Shown here: piece by piece, positions 44,908 to 52,989 of the stretch
Layout: every line of letters begins with the position of its first letter
How positions within the stretch are numbered: the stretch's first letter is position 1
Assembly: GCF_000430545.1 (NCBI RefSeq)
Contig: NZ_KE387165.1
Coordinates: 248,728 to 312,727 of the forward strand
Direction of reading: 5' to 3'
Length of the DNA: 64,000 nucleotides
From: Tenacibaculum ovolyticum DSM 18103
GTDB lineage: Bacteria > Bacteroidota > Bacteroidia > Flavobacteriales > Flavobacteriaceae
Made by a program: the position numbers and the translations under genes
Notes under the pieces: generated by a model
Seen by the model: the letters and a program-made list of their open reading frames with translations, nothing else
Told to the model about the DNA's origin: nothing
The model's database searches: none

Positions 44908-45519
44908 TTATTTTGGTCTTTGATATGATAATCGTTTATATTTCTCTGCAACCATATAGGTATCTAAACCATTTACTGCTGCAATTTTCTCTTTTGATAG
45001 ATTTAAAAAACCATCTTCTGAAAGCATTGAATCTTTAAAATACAAGTCGGTTACTTCTCCTAAAACCAAAATAGTTCCGTTTGCTTTTATATGATATTCT
45101 TCTAAAAACTTCACTCCTATTTGCAAAGGTGACTCTGTTACGTAAGGAGCGTGAAAGCTATTTTTGTACTCTGGTGTTAAATCAGTTTTATTAAATTCTG
45201 ATATCCCCGATTCATATTTAGCTGATGTATGGTGCGCATCTTCAATTATACCTTCACAAACTGCATTTATAGTGTAAAAACCTGTTTTCTTTATATTGTC
45301 ATAGGTATTACGTGCTACTGTGGTAGGACGTAGTACAAATCCTAAAATTGCAGGACTAGAACCATAATGAACGACTGAGCTAAAAACAGCCAAATTTGTT
45401 ACTCCATCTTCAGATTTTGTACCAATAAGGTTTGCTGATTTATAACCCGAAATACTGTTTATTAAGTTTATTTTATATAGATGCTCCATCTCATCTATTG
45501 CCTCTCTAGATAAATGCAT
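44908..45519 (-). CDS. Flavin reductase family protein (FMN-binding split barrel)
   Basis: A 203-residue protein of the flavin reductase-like split-barrel family. Visible segments are YKSANLIGTKSEDGVTNLAVFSSVVHYGS, GFVLRPTTVARNTYDNIKKTGFYTINAV, and a central acid-rich loop. It shares one nucleotide with the AarF stop codon (TAATG), implying coupled translation. It could supply reduced flavin to photolyase or another flavoenzyme; that is inference from context. Confidence 0.85.
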   Translation of the reverse strand: MHLSREAIDEMEHLYKINLINSISGYKSANLIGTKSEDGVTNLAVFSSVVHYGSSPAILGFVLRPTTVARNTYDNIKKTGFYTINAVCEGIIEDAHHTSAKYESGISEFNKTDLTPEYKNSFHAPYVTESPLQIGVKFLEEYHIKANGTILVLGEVTDLYFKDSMLSEDGFLNLSKEKIAAVNGLDTYMVAEKYKRLSYQRPK

Positions 45520-46829
45520 TATATATTTTTATAATTATTAATTTTAATATTTGTAGCTTTTAAATCGTGCATTAAATTATATAATCCAAAAAAGGTTCTG
45601 TTAATGTAAATAAAATGCTTTGAACCTCTATTTCCATTCATTTTTTTCAACTCTGTACTTTTAGAATATTTCTCGCCTAACGCTGCTATTTTACCGAAGA
45701 AATTTTCATCAGAAAAATCAAATTCTTCTTGTTGAAACGGCTGCGTAAATAAAGATAACATCTCATAAAACAATTCTTTAAAAAAGATTATTTCTTCTTC
45801 AGTATCATCCTTTCTTAAAATTTCTAATTCATATAACTTACTTTCAAAAAAAGCTGGATTATCGATATTATCTCGCACTGCTAATTCGAAATATGGTACA
45901 TAAAAACTTTGAGGAACCTCTTTCATACACCCAAAATCAATAACAATTAGATCGTTTTCTGGTGAAACCAAAAAATTACCAGGATGCGGGTCGGCATGTA
46001 CTTTTTTTAAGACATGTAATTGGTACATGTAAAAATCCCATAATGCTTGCCCTAACTTATTTGAAGTTTCTTGATTCAATCCTTTTTGGGTAAACTCAGA
46101 AAGATGAACACCATCCATCCAATCCATCGTTAAAATGCGATCAGAAGAGAATTCTTCGTAATACTTCGGAAATCTTAAGTTTGGTATCTTATTACATGCA
46201 TTTGCTATCTCATTACTTTGAGCTAATTCTAGTATATAATTAGTTTCTTCTAATAATTTATTTTCAACCTCTTTAAAATACTCATCAGAACCTTCCCCCT
46301 TTATATTAAACATTTTCATTGCAATTGGTTTTACCATTGCTAAATCGGTAGAGATACTATTCGCAACACCTGGGTATTGAATTTTAACTGCCAATGTTTT
46401 GTTGTTTACTGTAGCCCTATGCACTTGACCGATACTTGCCGCATTTACAGATTCTACTGTAAACGTATCAAAAACCTCTTCAGGTGTTTTCTTAAAATAT
46501 TTTTGAAATGTTTTTACAACTAAAGGACCAGAAAGAGGCGGAACTGAAAATTGCGATAATGAAAACTTTTCTACATAAGCGTTTGGCAACAAGCTTTTTT
46601 CCATGCTTAGCATTTGCGCTACTTTTAATGCCGATCCTTTCAATTCTTTTAAACCGTCGTAAATATCAGTTGCATTATCTTCATTTAACTGATTTCGTGC
46701 TTCCTCTTCGCTTTTTGTTATTTTGTTTCCGTAATATTTAGCATAGTTTACTCCTACTTTAATTCCTGTAGTAACTAATTTGGTTGCTCTTTCTATTTTA
46801 GATGTTGGTATTTTGTCTAGTCTTTTCAT
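45519..46829 (-). CDS. AarF/ABC1/UbiB-family atypical kinase
   Basis: A 436-residue UbiB-type protein from the chosen start MKRLDKIPTSKIERATKL. Its ATG overlaps the TetR stop (ATGA); an upstream ATG at 46853 would add eight residues inside the TetR gene. Motifs include the KxGQ-equivalent LKGSALKVAQMLSME, the nucleotide-binding AAASIGQVHRA-like NAASIGQVHRATV, AVKIQYPGV, the catalytic HADPHPGNFLV and the DFG-like IDFGCMK. ABC1 kinases support quinone or lipid metabolism. In carotenoid clusters it may act on isoprenoid membranes, which is not demonstrated here. Confidence 0.92.
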   Translation of the reverse strand: MKRLDKIPTSKIERATKLVTTGIKVGVNYAKYYGNKITKSEEEARNQLNEDNATDIYDGLKELKGSALKVAQMLSMEKSLLPNAYVEKFSLSQFSVPPLSGPLVVKTFQKYFKKTPEEVFDTFTVESVNAASIGQVHRATVNNKTLAVKIQYPGVANSISTDLAMVKPIAMKMFNIKGEGSDEYFKEVENKLLEETNYILELAQSNEIANACNKIPNLRFPKYYEEFSSDRILTMDWMDGVHLSEFTQKGLNQETSNKLGQALWDFYMYQLHVLKKVHADPHPGNFLVSPENDLIVIDFGCMKEVPQSFYVPYFELAVRDNIDNPAFFESKLYELEILRKDDTEEEIIFFKELFYEMLSLFTQPFQQEEFDFSDENFFGKIAALGEKYSKSTELKKMNGNRGSKHFIYINRTFFGLYNLMHDLKATNIKINNYKNI

Positions 46830-47479
46830 ACAGATACTCCTTTTTCTTTCCACAAAAACTTCGCTAAATCTATTACACTCTTTACAGGTGCAATTTGTTG
46901 AATATCAAAACTCGCTTTAACCGATTTCTCTATAAAGACATCCGTTTTTTCAAAGTTTGATGACTCATCATCAATCCAAAATTTCAGCACCATTAATAAC
47001 TGAATCCAATAACCTTCTGAGATTGTTTTATCTTGAATTTCGTTTACTTTATCATTCTTAAAGTCTATTTTTTCTAAACTAATACCACTTACAAAATGTA
47101 TAAACTCTGTTCGTAATTTTTTTAAAACTGATAATTTTGAAAAGTTTGATTTCACATCTTTAAACTGAAACAAAACGTAAGATCTGTTTGCTGTTAACAA
47201 TTCGAAAAAAGTAAAATAGAAACTTAATAACTTATCTTTTGATGAGTACTCTTTATAAGCTTCCGTTTTATGTAATAAATGAATTGTTTCTTTTGCAAAG
47301 ATTGCGAAAATTGATTTTTCTAAACTTTCAAAGCTTGAATAATGCTTGTAAAATTCTGATTCTTCAAAATTGTTATCTTCTGCAAATGAATAAATAGAAG
47401 AAGGCTTTCCAGATATTAAAACTGAATTCATATACAATTCTACTATTTTATCTTGTGTAATATTATTTTTTTCTGTCAT
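46826..47479 (-). CDS. TetR-like regulator
   Basis: A 217-residue protein with a TetR-type N-terminal part (QDKIVELYMNSVLISGKPSSIYSFAEDNNFEESEFYKHY) and a helical C-terminal domain. The recognition helix is acidic and degenerate, so DNA binding is not certain. The gene lies in the middle of the operon (4 bp after TspO, overlapping AarF by 4 bp). In Bacteroidota a TetR-like gene next to an AarF gene is a recurrent pair. It may control the downstream half of the unit or bind a ligand only. Confidence 0.72.
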   Translation of the reverse strand: MTEKNNITQDKIVELYMNSVLISGKPSSIYSFAEDNNFEESEFYKHYSSFESLEKSIFAIFAKETIHLLHKTEAYKEYSSKDKLLSFYFTFFELLTANRSYVLFQFKDVKSNFSKLSVLKKLRTEFIHFVSGISLEKIDFKNDKVNEIQDKTISEGYWIQLLMVLKFWIDDESSNFEKTDVFIEKSVKASFDIQQIAPVKSVIDLAKFLWKEKGVSV

Positions 47480-47483
47480 AATT

Positions 47484-47957
47484 TTAGTTATAAAATACGA
47501 TGTATGCGTTTAAACTTGTTGCAATCGTCATCCATATTAAATACGGAAGTATTAGTAATGTGAACAGTTTTAATCTTTTTAAGTGTTCAAACGTAAAATA
47601 TCCGATTAACAACCATAATAAAGTGATTGAAATTAACCCGACAACTGTTAAATGTTGATTGAAAAAAAAGTAATTCCAACCTACATTTAAAATCCATTGA
47701 ATACTAAAAAGCCCTGTCAATTTTTTATTTAAAAATGGATATTCAAAACTTAATATTGTCATGTAAAAAGAAAACAACAACATTATTGTTGTCCAAGCTG
47801 CTCCAAAAACCCAACCTGCAGGTGTCCAAGGCGCTTTGTTTAAAGAAAGATACCAATCTGTTCTTGGTCCATTTTCCATCAACAAAACACCAATTCCTAA
47901 TGCTAAGAAATTTACCACTAAAAAAATTAAAAAACGTATATATTTATTTTCTTTCAA
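47484..47957 (-). CDS. tspO: TspO/MBR-family membrane protein
   Basis: A 157-residue five-helix protein with TspO landmarks: WYLSLNKAPWTPAGWVFGAAWTT, IQWILNVGWNYFFFNQH and the C-terminal LPYLIWMTIATSLNAYI. TspO proteins bind porphyrins and cholesterol-like ligands and in photosynthetic bacteria respond to oxygen and light. The start overlaps the lycopene cyclase gene by 14 bp. Its presence beside carotenoid genes fits a role in tetrapyrrole or photo-oxidative control. Confidence 0.93.
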   Translation of the reverse strand: MKENKYIRFLIFLVVNFLALGIGVLLMENGPRTDWYLSLNKAPWTPAGWVFGAAWTTIMLLFSFYMTILSFEYPFLNKKLTGLFSIQWILNVGWNYFFFNQHLTVVGLISITLLWLLIGYFTFEHLKRLKLFTLLILPYLIWMTIATSLNAYIVFYN

Positions 47958-48645
47958 ATCTTTTCTTTTTTAGATAATTGAAAATTAATTGTATTGTAAA
48001 TAATAAATTAAATGCATAAAACACATCCTCAAATGGTATTGTAAATATTCTAAATCCTAAATTTTCATTATCATTATACCAAACTACAGGTTCCTCTATA
48101 AAACTACCTGTTAAAATTCCGTTTACGATTAAGAAAGGAATTAAAACCACTAAAAAACTAGGAAAATACTCTTGTAGCGTTTTTAAATGATTCTTTAATC
48201 CGTAAAAGATCAACAGTAAAAAGAATATAAAATTTATAGTAGTATATAACTTCCCAAAATTAAAAATCACCAATATTAATGTTATAAAAACCAATAAAAA
48301 ACTAATAATAATAGTTCCTGATTTTGATAATTTAAAATCTGGTTTTAAATATTTTAATACTTCATGAGTAAATAAGCATGCATATGGTATACAAAAGAAA
48401 AAAAGCCACTCTTCTAAAGGCATTTTTAAAATTTCTATAGGTAAATGATATGTTGAATTAAACCCCCATACTCCATAGCTTGTAAACAAACCATCCCAGA
48501 TTAAAAAAGGAATCGCGACTAATAGTATACTTATAAAAGCAATTTTGAAATACTGAATAAAATGAAATTTTTTCTCAAAAATGCTATATAATAACGGAAT
48601 ACTTAGGCTCCCTAAAGTTAATATGAGGTACAGATAATGACTCAT
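47944..48645 (-). CDS. crtY: Lycopene cyclase, CrtYcd membrane type
   Basis: A 233-residue seven-helix protein composed of two lycopene cyclase domains (YLYLILTLGSLSIPLLYSIFEKK; repeated later as YFPSFLVVLIPFLIVNGILTG). PIEILKMPLEEWLFFFCIPYACLF and FTIPFEDVFYAFNLLFTIQL are the conserved PxEE-type segments of the fused CrtYc/CrtYd cyclase. It converts lycopene to beta-carotene in the membrane. It overlaps crtZ by 4 bp and tspO by 14 bp. Confidence 0.93.
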   Translation of the reverse strand: MSHYLYLILTLGSLSIPLLYSIFEKKFHFIQYFKIAFISILLVAIPFLIWDGLFTSYGVWGFNSTYHLPIEILKMPLEEWLFFFCIPYACLFTHEVLKYLKPDFKLSKSGTIIISFLLVFITLILVIFNFGKLYTTINFIFFLLLIFYGLKNHLKTLQEYFPSFLVVLIPFLIVNGILTGSFIEEPVVWYNDNENLGFRIFTIPFEDVFYAFNLLFTIQLIFNYLKKKRFERK

Positions 48646-49097
48646 TGCTTTTTCTTAAAATATTTAAAAGGCACAAATAACATTCCGAAACACTCTCCAT
48701 CGGGTTTTCCCATATGCTTATGATGAATTTTGTGTGCTTTTCTTAATCCTTTTAAATATTGATTATTTGTATTTTTAAACCACTTAAATCGTCTATGAAT
48801 TAATACATCGTGCACTAAAAAATAGGCCAATCCGTAAAGTAAAATTCCTAATCCAATAAAAAACAAAGGATTTAATTCTGGTCTAATTCCAAAATAGAAT
48901 AACAAAATACTTGGTATTGCAAAAACTACAAAGAAAGCATCGTTTTTCTCAAATACATGTGGATATCCTGGCTGATGATGATCTTCATGCAAATACCAAC
49001 CAAAACCATGCATTACATATTTATGTGTAAGCCATGTTACACCTTCCATAACCAAAAAAGTTATAAGAGTTGTTAATAAAAAAATTACTACAATCAT
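48642..49097 (-). CDS. crtZ: Beta-carotene hydroxylase CrtZ
   Basis: A 151-residue di-iron membrane hydroxylase. Histidine motifs are HKYVMHG, HEDHHQP, HDVLIHRRF and HKIHHKH, the full set for the CrtZ family. It adds 3- and 3'-hydroxyls to beta-carotene, giving zeaxanthin, the usual yellow pigment of marine Flavobacteriaceae. It overlaps the genes on both sides by 4 bp. Confidence 0.95.
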   Translation of the reverse strand: MIVVIFLLTTLITFLVMEGVTWLTHKYVMHGFGWYLHEDHHQPGYPHVFEKNDAFFVVFAIPSILLFYFGIRPELNPLFFIGLGILLYGLAYFLVHDVLIHRRFKWFKNTNNQYLKGLRKAHKIHHKHMGKPDGECFGMLFVPFKYFKKKQ

Positions 49098-49528
49098 AAT
49101 GATGTATTTTTTATAATATATTTATCTAAATAGTCAGTAGAATCTTTTTTGTTTAAATACTTTTTTAAAAATTCTTTATCACTATTTATTTGAGATGAGT
49201 AATTAAGTAATTTTGGTAATTTTTCTTGAATAACCAAACGTACATACCTTAGATGAATATTACTGGGATGTTTATTGATTAAGCTTTCTAATTTATTTTT
49301 CTCTTTCTTAAAAATCATCAACTTACTCCATGGTAAAAACTTATATTTTGCCTGTTTCATTCTTAACGAAATTACATACCCTTTAACTGCTACCTCTTTA
49401 CTATTTTGAAACTTATTAATATATAATAATTCTTCTTTTTTATTTGATACCTCATGGTAATCAGTTACAAACTTAGGAGCAACTATTGCAAGACTTATAA
49501 AAGAAAAATAAATTAAAATTTTAAGCAT
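49094..49528 (-). CDS. Unknown protein inside the carotenoid operon
   Basis: A 144-residue protein with an N-terminal hydrophobic segment (FSFISLAIVAPKFV), either a signal peptide or an anchor. The rest is basic and helical (VAVKGYVISLRMKQAKYKFLPWSK, HPSNIHLRYVRLVIQEKLPKLL). No known domain or catalytic motif is seen. It overlaps crtZ by 4 bp and follows crtB by 2 bp, so it must be made together with the pathway enzymes. It may help assemble or anchor them; there is no direct evidence. Confidence 0.6.
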   Translation of the reverse strand: MLKILIYFSFISLAIVAPKFVTDYHEVSNKKEELLYINKFQNSKEVAVKGYVISLRMKQAKYKFLPWSKLMIFKKEKNKLESLINKHPSNIHLRYVRLVIQEKLPKLLNYSSQINSDKEFLKKYLNKKDSTDYLDKYIIKNTSL

Positions 49529-49530
49529 TA

Positions 49531-50376
49531 TTAAATCATGTTTAATTTATATTTAACATAACTTCTTGCTAATAAGTTTATTTTCATCGGATTTGAAATT
49601 CGCACTCTTGTTTCCATTATTTTTGTATAATGAACTGCTTTCAACTTTTTTAACAATCGTTTATAATATCTAAACGCAATATAAACACCAAACTTAGCCT
49701 CAACCGGTAATTTTAAAACTCCATTTTGAAAAGCATACTCAAAGTCTGACTCAATATCTTTAATAATTGCTAATTTTGATTGTTTATCAAAATTTTTAAA
49801 ATTCACATTAGGGAAATACGATCTATTTAAATCTTCAAAATCATCTTTCAAATCGCGTAAAAAATTTACTTTTTGAAATGCCGACCCTAATCGTTGTGCA
49901 GCATCCTTAAGACTATCATATTTTTCTTGATTTCCATTAACAAAAACCTTTAAACACATCAACCCAACAACATCTGCCGAACCATAAATATACTCTTTAT
50001 ACTCCGCTTCTGTTTCATAAGTAGTTTTATACAAATCAGCTTTCATGCTTTTTAAAAAAGCTTTTACCATCTCGTCTGAAATATCATATTTCAAAACAGT
50101 GTGTATGAATGAATTTATAATAGGGTTTAAACTAATACCTGCCTTTTTTGCTGAAAAATATTCTTTTTCAAAACTAATTAGAAGACTTTCTTTATCATAA
50201 TCGTGAAAAGAGTCTACAATTTCATCTGCAAACCTAACAAAGCCATAAATATTATAAATTGCCCCTCTAATACTTGGTGCTAGCATTCTTGTAGCCAACG
50301 AAAAAGATGTACTATATTTTTTGGTTACAAGCTTACTACTTGCGTAAGAAACTTCATCGAACAGTTGTTTTTTCAT
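49531..50376 (-). CDS. crtB: Phytoene synthase CrtB
   Basis: A 281-residue squalene/phytoene synthase. It joins two geranylgeranyl diphosphates to phytoene. The first aspartate-rich motif is FVRFADEIVDSF and the second is NFLRDLKDDFEDLNRSYFP; YCxGSADVVG is present as YIYGSADVVGLMCL. Length is typical. The start is one base after the crtI stop. Confidence 0.95.
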   Translation of the reverse strand: MKKQLFDEVSYASSKLVTKKYSTSFSLATRMLAPSIRGAIYNIYGFVRFADEIVDSFHDYDKESLLISFEKEYFSAKKAGISLNPIINSFIHTVLKYDISDEMVKAFLKSMKADLYKTTYETEAEYKEYIYGSADVVGLMCLKVFVNGNQEKYDSLKDAAQRLGSAFQKVNFLRDLKDDFEDLNRSYFPNVNFKNFDKQSKLAIIKDIESDFEYAFQNGVLKLPVEAKFGVYIAFRYYKRLLKKLKAVHYTKIMETRVRISNPMKINLLARSYVKYKLNMI

Positions 50377-50377
50377 A

Positions 50378-51844
50378 TTAATGGTGGTTTTTTATAATTA
50401 AATCAGAAGCAATTTTACCAGATATTAAAGCTGGTGGTACTCCTGGCCCTGGAACTGTTAATTGCCCTGTAAAAAATAATTTTTTTACTTTTTTACTTTT
50501 TATCTTTGGTCTTAAAAAAGCAGTTTGTGTTAAAATATTGGCCAACCCATAAGCATTACCTTTATATGAGTTATAATCTTTCTTAAAATCATTAACACAA
50601 AAACTTTCTTTAAATAAAATATGTTCTTTAACAGATTGCCCTGTTAACTTCTCTAGTCGGTTTAAAATAATATTAAAATATTCTTCCCTAATCTCTGGAG
50701 TATCATTTATACCTGGAGCTAATGGTATTAAGAAAGTTGCAGCTTCTTTACCCGCTGGCGAAAAAGAACCATCTGTTATAGAGGGGAAGCTTGCATAAAA
50801 TAACGGTTCTTTAGGCCAACTAGGGGTATCATAAATAGTTTTTGCATGTACATCAAAATCAGTATCGAAAAATAATGTATGATGACAAACATTTTCTAAT
50901 TTTTTATCAAAACCTACATAAAATAATAGTGATGATGGTGCGAATACTTTTTTATCCCAATACTTTTCAGAATACTGCCTATATTTCTTTGGCAATAGTG
51001 TTTCTGTATGATGATAATCCGCTCCACTTAAAACAATATCTGAAGAAACAAATTCTTTATTTACAACCATTCCTGTTGCTTCACCAACTTCATTTACAAC
51101 AACCTCCTCTACATTTGAGTTCACCTTAAAATCAACTCCTAAATCAGTAGCTAGCGTTATCATTGCTTCAATTACCTTATACATTCCACCCTTTGGATGC
51201 CATGTACCTAAACCAAAATCAGCATAATTCATAAAATTGTAAAATGCAGGAGTATTACTTGGTTTAGCTCCTAAAAACAAAACAGGAAACTCTAAAATTT
51301 GAATTAATTTCTTACTTTTTATTTTTTTTCTAACTTGTGTTCTTATAGTAGAGAAAAACTGTGTTATTTTTCCAATAGTAACAGGTGTTACTAATTCTAA
51401 TGGAGAAACCCCTGGTTTATAAACCAAATCGTTTATAGAAACATCATAATTATATGCTGCTGATTTTAAAAAAGTTTTTAAGTGTGCTGCACTCCCTTTT
51501 TCCTCCCTTTCAAAAACTTCATATATCTCCTCTAAACTTCCAGGTATTGTAATTGAGTCTTTAACATCGAAATAAACCTGGTATGCTGGAGTTAACTTTT
51601 CTAACTCATAATAATCTGAAGGTTTTTTTCCAAAATCAGCAAAAAATTTCTCAAAAACATCTGGCATCCAATACCAAGTAGGCCCAATATCAAAAGTAAA
51701 TCCATCTTTTATTAATTGCCTAGCTCTCCCTCCTACGGTTTCATTTTTCTCTAAAACAACAACTTCATTACCTGCTTTCGCTAAATAACACGCTGCCGCA
51801 AGAGAAGAAAAACCTGAACCTATTATTAATATTTTTTTTTTCAA
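50378..51844 (-). CDS. crtI: Phytoene desaturase CrtI
   Basis: A 488-residue FAD enzyme that desaturates phytoene to lycopene. The dinucleotide motif GSGFSSLAAACYLAKAGNEV lies at residues 8-27, followed by GGRARQLIKDGFTFDIGPTWY. The C-terminal signature FFTGQLTVPGPGVPPALISG is complete. It is the first gene of the operon, 72 bp downstream of a full TTG/TAnnTTTG promoter, and lies beyond a 139-bp gap from the MerR gene stop. Confidence 0.95.
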   Translation of the reverse strand: MKKKILIIGSGFSSLAAACYLAKAGNEVVVLEKNETVGGRARQLIKDGFTFDIGPTWYWMPDVFEKFFADFGKKPSDYYELEKLTPAYQVYFDVKDSITIPGSLEEIYEVFEREEKGSAAHLKTFLKSAAYNYDVSINDLVYKPGVSPLELVTPVTIGKITQFFSTIRTQVRKKIKSKKLIQILEFPVLFLGAKPSNTPAFYNFMNYADFGLGTWHPKGGMYKVIEAMITLATDLGVDFKVNSNVEEVVVNEVGEATGMVVNKEFVSSDIVLSGADYHHTETLLPKKYRQYSEKYWDKKVFAPSSLLFYVGFDKKLENVCHHTLFFDTDFDVHAKTIYDTPSWPKEPLFYASFPSITDGSFSPAGKEAATFLIPLAPGINDTPEIREEYFNIILNRLEKLTGQSVKEHILFKESFCVNDFKKDYNSYKGNAYGLANILTQTAFLRPKIKSKKVKKLFFTGQLTVPGPGVPPALISGKIASDLIIKNHH

Positions 51845-51906
51845 TGCGCTACCTTATTAATTAATATTAGTTGCTCAATTAATTTTCTATTAAGATAAGA
51901 AATCTA

Positions 51907-51915
51907 TTGAGTCAA
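51907..51915 (-). promoter_or_regulatory. Palindrome at the predicted crtI transcription start
   Basis: TTGAGTCAA, a 9-nt palindrome, lies 1 bp downstream of the -7 element of the crt promoter. A repressor bound here would block transcription. Only its position supports this. Confidence 0.3.
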
Positions 51916-51916
51916 T

Positions 51917-51947
51917 CAAATTTACATTTTTTGTTCAACAAAAACAA
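51917..51947 (-). promoter_or_regulatory. Promoter of the crtI-to-phr operon
   Basis: On the minus strand TTG (51947-51945), a 20-nt spacer and TAAATTTG (51924-51917) match the Bacteroidota TTG-N17..23-TAnnTTTG promoter. It is the only clear promoter that I see upstream of the 16-gene run. Confidence 0.7.
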
Positions 51948-51983
51948 AAAAAGATTAAACAAAATAAAATTAACCAAAAAAAA

Positions 51984-52877
51984 TTACAACGTTTTTAGTA
52001 ACGATACCACAGATGGATATAAAGAAATATCAGCTTCAAAATCAATTTCTTTTACTTTTAAAGTTTTAGTACCAACAGCGATTAATTTATGCTCTGTTCC
52101 TTTAATAATATCATTAATTTCCTGAAAATAACTTACAATCTTATCATCATAAGGCTGAACAGTTAATGATGTTATAAAGCAAATTTTAGTATCACTTTCA
52201 AAAAAATAATCAAGATTATTTAATGGCAAGCTTTGCCCTAGATAGATTGTTGAATTCCCTCTTAAAACAAGCTCGTAGTTTAAGTACATCAACCCAAGCT
52301 CATGTATCTCATTTTCTGGCAGAAACAAAACATAAGTAGTCTCTGAATTAACGACAGAATATTCTAATCTTTCTATGCTAATTTGAATTTTCTGAGCTAT
52401 TAAATTAGATATGAAATGCTCGTGCGCTGGCAACAATGTATCTGTTTGCCACAACAAACCTATATGCCCTAAAAAAGGAATAAAAACATCTTTAAAAATT
52501 TCTCTAAATGTTTTTTTATTTAACAACTTATTATACGTGTTATTAAACAAAACTTTATCAAACTGAAACATAGAGAGCTTAAACGAATTAATAGCTTCAT
52601 CATCAACAGCAACCTTAAATGCCAACTCTCTTGCTTTAACAATAATCGTTTCATTAGACATTTCAGCTATTTTAGAAATCTTATGATTATTTGTATTTAA
52701 CAAAACAACATTTAACAATTTCTGCAAGTTATCTGAAGAATAATAACGAATATTAGTACCTGTTCTTTCTGGCGACAACAAACCATATCGTTTCTCCCAA
52801 ATACGAATAGTATGCGCTTTTACCCCTGAAATATTTTCAAGATCTTTTATAGTAAAGGTATTCTTAATACTGTTCAA
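51984..52877 (-). CDS. CarH/LitR-type MerR regulator with cobalamin-binding domain
   Basis: A 297-residue light-regulator candidate. The N-terminal MerR winged helix (8-50) reads FTIKDLENISGVKAHTIRIW. A four-helix region carries W143-x9-E153-H154 (WQTDTLLPAHEH), the motif that caps adenosylcobalamin in CarH. The Rossmann B12 domain has EIHELG (190-195) with H192 as the lower cobalt ligand, and YLGQSLP. CarH-type proteins repress carotenoid genes in the dark and release DNA when light breaks the cobalt-carbon bond. The gene lies just upstream of crtI in the same direction. The light role is inferred; the motifs are seen. Confidence 0.88.
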   Translation of the reverse strand: MNSIKNTFTIKDLENISGVKAHTIRIWEKRYGLLSPERTGTNIRYYSSDNLQKLLNVVLLNTNNHKISKIAEMSNETIIVKARELAFKVAVDDEAINSFKLSMFQFDKVLFNNTYNKLLNKKTFREIFKDVFIPFLGHIGLLWQTDTLLPAHEHFISNLIAQKIQISIERLEYSVVNSETTYVLFLPENEIHELGLMYLNYELVLRGNSTIYLGQSLPLNNLDYFFESDTKICFITSLTVQPYDDKIVSYFQEINDIIKGTEHKLIAVGTKTLKVKEIDFEADISLYPSVVSLLKTL

Positions 52878-52898
52878 TATAAATTCATTTTAATTAAA

Positions 52899-52906
52899 CA
52901 AATGTA
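52899..52906 (-). promoter_or_regulatory. -7 element of the MerR gene
   Basis: TACATTTG on the minus strand, 21 nt before the start at 52877. Only a TTG with a short 14-nt spacing is present, so the promoter is imperfect. Confidence 0.45.
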
Positions 52907-52936
52907 CAATTTTATATCATCAAAAAAAACTATCAC

Positions 52937-52966
52937 TTGTTTCTAACTATTTAATCTTTATTTTTG
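52937..52966 (+). promoter_or_regulatory. Promoter of the GSCFA gene
   Basis: TTG (52937-52939), a 19-nt spacer and TATTTTTG (52959-52966), followed 23 nt later by the ATG at 52990. This is a full match to the Bacteroidota consensus and is divergent from the MerR gene. Confidence 0.7.
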
Positions 52967-52989
52967 AGCTTGAATTTTATCTTTATTCA

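Noticed and set aside
46830..46853. Upstream ATG for the AarF gene
   Set aside because: The ATG at 46829 forms the ATGA overlap with the TetR stop and matches the family start.
45519..52877. Proteorhodopsin-linked retinal pathway
   Set aside because: Beta-carotene genes are present, but no rhodopsin and no carotene dioxygenase (blh) gene is found in the window.
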